Of a DNA stretch of 64,000 nt, positions 58,082 through 64,000 are shown piece after piece. The first letter of the stretch is position 1. Every line of letters begins with the position of its first letter. A program made the translations under genes and the position numbers. The DNA is from Riptortus pedestris (taxonomy: Eukaryota; Arthropoda; Insecta; Hemiptera; Alydidae). The stretch spans positions 12,409,001 through 12,473,000 of the forward strand of contig CM032233.1 in assembly GCA_019009955.1 (NCBI GenBank). The letters run 5' to 3'. The notes below the pieces were generated by a model. The model did no database searches, was not told the origin of the DNA, and was given only the letters and a program-made list of their open reading frames with translations.

Positions 58082-58249
58082 CTCGACGGCTTAGAATGTA
58101 AACAACAAAAATACTACATTAGCATAGGTACGTGATCGGGTACATTGTATTTTAGTAGATTTCCCTTAACCTGCTTTTGAGTTTGTACTCATGACGCTGT
58201 TTTCGAAAACCTTTCTCAAATGTCAATCCATTCATGAGGTCCGTTCAAC

Positions 58250-58309
<60 letters not shown>

Positions 58310-58660
58310 GTAACCTCTGTCTGTACATTGATTTTTTTCGCGAAATTTCACCATAACTTTTCGTTTCACATGTCATAGACACCATAACTGCATTTTGTTT
58401 CTTTGGTGTCTGTTTGTTTGTTTATTTGTTTGTTTGTTACCTTTTCACGCATAAACGGCCGAACCGAATTTTATGAAACTTGGTATGTATATTACTACTA
58501 ACCCAACTTAGACTTTAGGCTATGTTAATATTCTCTGAGACGAACAAGAGTGGGGGTTATAAGGGAGGCCTGAAATTAAAAATAGTGATATTTAGTTTCC
58601 TATTGCATTTTCGGCAATTATGCACATAACAAAAGTTGTTTAATTTGTTATTTAGTGGAA
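58082..58660 (+). repeat. local duplication, copy 1 (R1 + family B)
   Basis: CTCGACGGCTTAGAATGTAA, GTGATCGGGTACATTGTATT, an R1 block (58152-58250), (TA)n, then family B (GTAACCTCTGTCTGTACATT...). Nearly the same from end to end as 60830-61372 apart from TA and TTTG repeat counts. Confidence 0.85.
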
Positions 58661-58739
58661 TTTGCTTAACAATTCTTTGGAACTACAAGGTACCTCACCG
58701 GGAAAAACTAATTCAAATGTATGTTCATATTTTGTGCTT

Positions 58740-59225
58740 AATAATTCAAATCTATGCATAATGCACAGGAAACGGAAAATATGACAATATGTAGAACAGT
58801 GAAGTCTTACATAAAAAAATAATTTTATTATTAACAAATCCACAGAAACGACGGGTATTTAAACTAAACACTGGGACGGGTAAATGTCAAAATATTGTGC
58901 AAAGTAAAGCCTTGCCAAAAAAAATACATCACCATTAAGCCTCATATGAATTCCCGAGCGAAGCCGGGTATCTGAGTTAGTATATATATATATATATATA
59001 TATACTATCTAAGTTACCTGTCTTCGCCCGGGAATTCATTTAGGCTGAATGTAGATAACATTTTTTTGGCAAGGCTTTACTTTTCAAAATATTTTGACAT
59101 TCCCCGTCCCAGTGTTTAGGGTTTATACTCGTCGTAGCTGTGGATTTGTTAATAGTAAAATTATTTATTCTGTAAGGCCTCGCTGTCCTCTATATGTTTA
59201 TATTTCCCGTCCCCGGTGCACGTAG
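58740..59225. repeat. family B palindrome centred on (TA)n
   Basis: ACACTGGGACGGGTAAATGT, AAAGCCTTGCCAAAAAAA and AATTCCCGAGCGAAGCCGGG on the left are mirrored by TTCGCCCGGGAATTCATT, TTTGGCAAGGCTTTACTTTT and CCCCGTCCCAGTGTTTAGGG on the right, around (TA)n 58981-59005. Arms ~225 bp. The CGAAGCCGGGTATCTGAGTTAGT(AT) end resembles 3' tails of RTE-like repeats in insects, from memory. Confidence 0.75.
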
Positions 59226-59569
59226 TTTTTTTATAACGTAATGGACCATTTAGTTAATAATAATAGAAAGTATTTGTCTTCCAAACTATGTATGAATGAA
59301 AGGTCCTTTCCCTTGATGCGGTACAACTGTGACAGCTGTATTAGGTCATAACCGCTATTAAAAATATTCTTTTGTATGTCTCGATTGAAAACTGTATATT
59401 CATATTGGTTCATAGTGTGTTCAGTAAATACATCATATATTAACGGAGCAGAGTTAACAAATATCAGAAATAACTGGGTGTACCTTCCTTGCGTTCAACC
59501 GTTTAAATTATTTATTTATGATAATTAAAGAAATTCACATTCCTGAGAAGAACACTACATTGCTAAAAG

Positions 59570-59572
<3 letters not shown>

Positions 59573-59634
<62 letters not shown>
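59573..59634. repeat. (TA)n microsatellite
   Basis: About 60 bp of TA with one TACA, directly before an R2 block. Confidence 0.95.
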
Positions 59635-59635
<1 letters not shown>

Positions 59636-59637
59636 CT

Positions 59638-60420
59638 TTTAACGCTCTAGTGGTCAAAATTTTTGTTAAATCTTTACCAAACTCGATATTTAATAGTTTT
59701 TTTTTTCAAAAAGAAAGATTCGTTAATGGCTGAAAGAAAGGTCGTTAATGGCAGAAGTCGGACCAGTGCGAAGGGGAATTTCGAAGTTTCAAAACATCAC
59801 CGTTAGTATACATCGTATCAAAAAATTATAAAATAATAACCAATCTTATTGCAAATTGAAAGGTCAATAAATGTGATTCTTTACATATTTTCTGTATCAT
59901 GCATAATAACCGAGATAATTGGATTTCCTACTCATTTCATATTAATAATAAGTTATATCATGGGCCACATTATTTCAAGGTTAAAAGTATTATTTTCGTT
60001 TAACTTTTACTTTGTCAGATATATACAAATTCGTTTTATCGTGTTTTTGGATTACTAAAATTTGAGTGATTGAGATAAAACTATTCTAATTCATTATAAA
60101 ATACAGCGCTAGCTATAGGAAATAGCTTTCAATAAAATTGATATGTTATATTCAGATATATTTCAGTAATTGTTTTTCTTTCCGATCTAAAATATTTCTA
60201 TCTATCTACTCATCTCTGAGGTGTTGGCTGACGCGTTTGTTTACAATTCAGACGCTTTCCGTTATGAATGTTATTAAAATGCAAATTGAATGTAAGATTT
60301 CTCATTGCCTTTTGTATTTGTTTACTTAATATTCACGGAGGGGTAACAAGTATGTAGAGTTATGTATTTTAAACCTTCGCATATGAAATATGCTTAGTTT
60401 ACGCAGCCCCTGCGTGACGG
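59638..60420 (+). repeat. R-family copy lacking R1
   Basis: AACGCTCTAGTGGTCAAAAT through the long interior (GTTTGTTTACAATTCAGACG, TTTGTATTTGTTTACTTAAT) to ATGCTTAGTTTACGCAGCCC, the intact hairpin and GACGGA. Confidence 0.8.
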
Positions 60421-60545
60421 AGTTTTCTGTAATTTGGCTGTTAACGTTTACATGCTTAAAAGTCGCAAACTATTCCTCAACTACTAAATAATCTACAAAT
60501 TGTGTCTTCTTGAAAATGTAGTAAAAATGTATTTTTGGTGCGTGC

Positions 60546-60681
60546 GGGTGTGTGTGTGTGTGTGTGCGCGCGCGCGTGAGTGTGGGTGTGTGTGTGTGGG
60601 TGTGTGTGTGTGTGTGTGTGTGAGTGTGAGTGTCTGTGTGTGTTGTGAGTGTGTGTGGGTGTGTGTGTGTGTGTGTGTGTG
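60546..60681. repeat. (GT)n microsatellite
   Basis: About 135 bp of GT with GC and GA interruptions. Cys-Val and Thr-His open frames over it are simple-repeat translations. Confidence 0.97.
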
Positions 60682-60829
60682 TGGCGTAAGAGAGCGGGGC
60701 TACGCTTGGGTGGTGCATTGCAGGTTTAGGTTACGACCCGTCTCTCCTTAGCAATGACAACCTTCCTTCATTCTGCCTGTCCTCTCCTCCTCAGCAAATA
60801 AATAGTTAGTTTTTTTTTAGCAGATTGTC

Positions 60830-60995
60830 CTCGACGGCTTAGAATGTAAACAACAAAAATACTACATTAGCATAGGTACGTGATCGGGTACATTGTATTT
60901 TAGTAGATTTCCCTTAACCTGCTTTTGAGATTGTACTCATGACGCTGTTTTCGAAAACCTTTCTCAAATGTCAATCCATTCATGAGGTCCGTTCA

Positions 60996-61032
<37 letters not shown>

Positions 61033-61372
61033 GTAACCTTTGTCTGTACATTGGTTTTTTTCTCGAAATTTCACGATAACTTTTCGTTTCACATGTCATA
61101 GACACCATAACTGCATTTTGTTTCGTTCGTGTATGTTTGTTTGTTTGTTTGTTACCTTTTCACGCATAAACGGCTGAACCGAATTTTATGAAACTTGGTA
61201 TGTATATTACTACTGGCCCAACTTAGACTTTAGGCTATACTAATATTCTCTGAGACGAATAGGAGTGGGGGTTGTAAGGGAGGCCTGAAATTAAAAATAG
61301 CGATATTTCGTTTCCTATTGGTTTTTCGGCAAATATGCACATAAAAAAGTTATTTATTTTATTATTTAGAGT
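60830..61372 (+). repeat. local duplication, copy 2 (R1 + family B)
   Basis: Counterpart of 58082-58660. It follows an isolated R start (AGCAGATTGTCC, 60819-60830), so the duplicated block begins inside another R1. Confidence 0.85.
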
Positions 61373-62545
61373 AACTTTTGTTATATACACTTTCGTCGTA
61401 TACCTATGTATAAATGAGTTATACGCTAAAAATTAGAGCGGGAGTGAACAATTTGATTTGGCACAAAAGAATCAACCGAACTAAATAAAACTCGGTACGT
61501 ATATTAGGACTAACGCCTTCATTATAACAAGCCATACCAACATTTCTAGGGACGGGCAGGAGTGGGGGTTGTAAGGGAGGCCTGAAATAAAAAATAGCGG
61601 TATTTCGGTTTCTATTGGGTTTTCTGCAAATATGAAAATAAAATAAGTTGTTTATTTTGTTATTTAGAGTAACTTTTGTTATATACACTTTCGTCGTATA
61701 CCTAAGTATAAATGAGTTATACGCTAAAAATTCAACAATTTTATTAGGCACAAAAGAGTCGACCGAACTAAATAATACTCCATGTGTAGGTTGGTATTAA
61801 CTCATCCTTGATCATTATCCATAGGAACATTTTTAGGAACGAACAGGAGTAGGTTGTAATGGAGGCATGAAATGAAAAAGCGCGATATATTATTTCTTAT
61901 TGTTTTTTTTTTGCGAACATGCACATAATAAGAGTTGTTTATTTTGTCATTTAGAGTAACTTTTATTATATATACTTTTGTCGTATAAGGAAGCATAAAC
62001 GACATATACGCTAAAAACTTTAGTTAGGCGCAGTCAACTGAACATGACTCATATTGTAGCCTGCAATTCATTCCAATGTTTGAATAAGTTATACCATTCA
62101 ATCTTTTAATTTAATTTTACCTAATCATGATATATTATGGCGATAAACAAGAACATTTCAACTGTCTGAAGCATTTTAAAAAAAAGTAGCTGTTTCATGA
62201 GGAGCAAAGTATATTACGTAAGTTGTTTATTTTGTTATTTAGAGTAACTTTTTTTATATACACTTTTGTCTTATAACAAAGTATAAACGAGATATACAGT
62301 AAAACTTTAACGGGAACCAACAATTTTATTTGGCACAAAAGACTGAACCGAACTAAACCAAACTCGGTATGTGAATTAGCACTAACGCCTTCCTTATAAT
62401 AAGCAATACTAACATTTCTAGGGACGGGCAGGAGTGGGGGGGGCCTTATAAGGGAGGCCTGAAATTAAAAATAGTGATATTTCATTTCCTATTTTGGGTT
62501 TCGGCAAATATGCACATAACAGAAGTTGTTTATTTTGTTATTTAG
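61140..62545 (+). repeat. tandem array of ~290-bp family B units
   Basis: The landmark GTTGTTTATTTTGTTATTTA (with variants) recurs at about 61347, 61645, 61930, 62220 and 62525. GGGACGGGCAGGAGTGGGGG-type blocks and ACACTTTCGTCGTATACC lie at equivalent offsets. Spacing is ~285-305 bp. Units differ by several percent or more. Long minus-strand open frames (61419-61751, 61802-62005) are by-products of the repeat. Confidence 0.75.
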
Positions 62546-62559
62546 AGAAAGTTGCTGAA

Positions 62560-62708
62560 CAATTCTTTTCAATATGAACTACCAGGTACCTCACCTGGAA
62601 AAATTAATTCAAATGTATGTTAATATTTTGTCCTTAATAATTCAAATCTATGCATAATGCACAGGAAACGGGAAATAAGACAATATGGAGAACAGTGTAT
62701 CTGAGCTA

Positions 62709-62752
<44 letters not shown>

Positions 62753-62995
62753 TAGCTACGTTACCAGGCTTAGTCCGGGAATTCATTTGAGGCTGAATGA
62801 AGATGGTATTTTTTGGCAAGGTTTTACTTTACAAAATATTTCGGTATTCTCCGTCCCAGTGTTTAGGATTTATACCTCGCTGTTGCTGTGGATTTGTTAA
62901 TAATAAAAGTATTTGTTCTCTAAGACTTCACTGTTCTCAATATTTTTATATTTCCCGTCTCCTGTGCATGTATTTTGTGCACGTAATGGAACATA
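62560..62995. repeat. family B end, (TA)n and inverted family B end
   Basis: Repeats the 58.7-59.2 kb pattern: AATGCACAGGAAACGGGAAA, GTATCTGAGCTAGT, (TA)n 62709-62751, then the mirrored CTAGCTACGTTACCAGGCTT, GGCAAGGTTTTACTTTACAA and CCCAGTGTTTAGGATTTATA. Confidence 0.7.
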
Positions 62996-63818
62996 TGACG
63001 CGATTTTCGAAAAAGTTTTTCAAATGTCCATTAATCCTTCCCAAGAGATGACACGATCTAGCAGTCATAATTTTTGTTTGATCGATACCAAACTCGATGT
63101 TTAATCGTTTTAAGCAAAAAGAGAGATCATGTTCGTTAATGGCTGGAATCAGAAAAGTGGGAGTGGGGGGTTAAGAGGGGAGATTTTCGAAAGTTCGAAA
63201 TATCTCTGTTACTATACGTCGGATCGAAAAACTTATATAGAAACAATCGTATTGGAAATTAAATGTACTATAAATATTGCTATATATATTTATACCCTAT
63301 CTTGAATATTAACCGAGATATTTGCATTTTTCATATGTGGCTATTGTCGGTTCTGTTCGTGAGATTCCGCTGAAAGTTAGTTTGTCCGTTTCCGCAACTG
63401 TTTGACTCTAGTAAAATTGGATTAGAGACTGGCATTAGCTTCCACTTTGTGAGATGGATTACTGAAATTTTAGTTATTGAGATAAAAATTATTCTGATTC
63501 ATTATAAATTACAGTACTGGATATAATAAATAGTTTTCATAAAATACTCGTAAATATGTTATACTCACATATATTTCAGTAATTGTTTTTATTTCCGGTG
63601 AAGAATATGTCTATCTATCTGTTCAGCTCTGAGTGGCTGGCAGACCTATTTGTTTACAGTTCAGGCGTTTTCCGTTGGGAGCTTATTCAAATTAACTGAA
63701 AGATTTCTCATTACCGTTTGTATTTATTCACGGTGGTAAGTGTTACCAGTTTGCAGATTTCTCTACTGTAAAACTTCACTTAAGCAATCTGCTTTGTTTA
63801 CGTAGCCCCTGAGTGACG
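62996..63818 (+). repeat. R-family copy without (TA)n
   Basis: R1 (ACGCGATTTTCGAAAAAG, AAGAGATGAC) is joined directly to R2 (CGATCTAGCAGTCATAATTT), then the long interior to CAATCTGCTTTGTTTACGTA, a variant hairpin and GAGTGACGGTCT. Confidence 0.75.
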
Positions 63819-64000
63819 GTCTTTTCTTTATCTACTAGGTAGGATAGATGGACCTTTGAGGACTTTTTTCGAAAATCGCAACATGAACACAACTTCACGA
63901 GTTGATTCCCTTAAGGGGATATGGACTTGAACAATGGTTGTTACGAGGATTCTTACATATGTTTCTATACTCTTTTCTCCAACGACAAAAAAACTGCCGC
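63819..64000 (-). repeat. reverse R1 and flank shared with 16.5 kb
   Basis: TTTATCTACTAGGTAGGATA, a variant R1, GATTCCCTTAAGGGGATATGG, then TACATATGTTTCTATACTCT and TTTCTCCAACGACAAAAAAA. The same order occurs at 16470-16612. It is cut by the window end. Confidence 0.7.

Noticed and set aside
60470..60751. Cys-Val / Thr-His rich proteins
   Set aside because: Translations of the (GT)n tract.
61419..62005. Two minus-strand open frames with similar protein sequence as a gene family
   Set aside because: They are consecutive units of the tandem ~290-bp repeat; similarity reflects the DNA repeat and stops are irregular.
61140..62545. CRISPR-like array
   Set aside because: Units are ~290 bp and diverged, with no short identical repeats and spacers, and the context is eukaryotic.

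Overview
The window looks like gene-poor, repeat-dense nuclear DNA of a eukaryote, most likely an insect or another arthropod. The composition is AT-rich and there are dozens of long (TA)n tracts. I found no operons or bacterial signals, no tRNA or rRNA gene, and no intact host gene. Every protein-like stretch I recognise is a decayed transposable-element fragment: Tc1, mariner, piggyBac, hAT and several non-LTR retrotransposons. The species cannot be named from the sequence alone.

The dominant component is one short interspersed family, called the R family here, with more than 30 full or partial copies on both strands. A copy starts AGCAGATTTCCC, has a 20-bp palindrome at its 5' end, and then a ~100-bp block (R1) containing GACGAAAATGAGGTCCGTTC. 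A (TA)n tract of variable length follows, then an R2 block opening with the hairpin ACCGCT-CT-AGCGGT, then one of several alternative interiors. It ends in GGGAAATCTGC, a hairpin ACGCAG-CCC-CTGCGT and GACGGACT. Subterminal inverted repeats, a hairpin at only one end, a central microsatellite and insertion into T tracts resemble Helentron-associated elements (HINE/DINE-1 type). No Rep/helicase gene is present, so that class is an inference.

Layout: 1-5.5 kb holds R fragments, a retrotransposon endonuclease remnant in (TA)n, two foldback repeats and a probable solo LTR. 5.5-9 kb is a four-layer nest (R copy > tRNA-derived SINE > R copy > Tc1-like transposon). 9.4-12.2 kb is an R copy split by two unclassified terminal-inverted-repeat elements. 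12.6-14.7 kb holds two MITE-like hairpins and two non-LTR fragments. 14.9-27 kb is mostly R copies, often inserted into one another. 27.1-29.1 kb is an R copy carrying a piggyBac element in a TTAA site. 29-43 kb has further nested R copies, an RNase H-bearing non-LTR fragment, a 350-bp (CT)n tract, a SINE and a mariner with a matching empty site nearby. 43.5-48.7 kb is a decayed mariner-like element with long inverted ends, itself invaded by a piggyBac-like element and a foldback repeat. 49-51 kb has little recognisable content. 51-54 kb is R copies again. 54.7-56.1 kb has a small hAT element and a piggyBac transposase remnant. 57-63 kb is a second repeat family (family B) with a tandem ~290-bp array, a large palindrome and a local duplication.

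Nothing here works as a gene network. What the window records is order of insertion. R copies land in AAAA/TTTT, often at the same position inside other R copies. The (TA)n tracts inside R copies then carry Tc1 and non-LTR sequence. piggyBac elements use TTAA sites, and mariner and Tc1 use TA sites.
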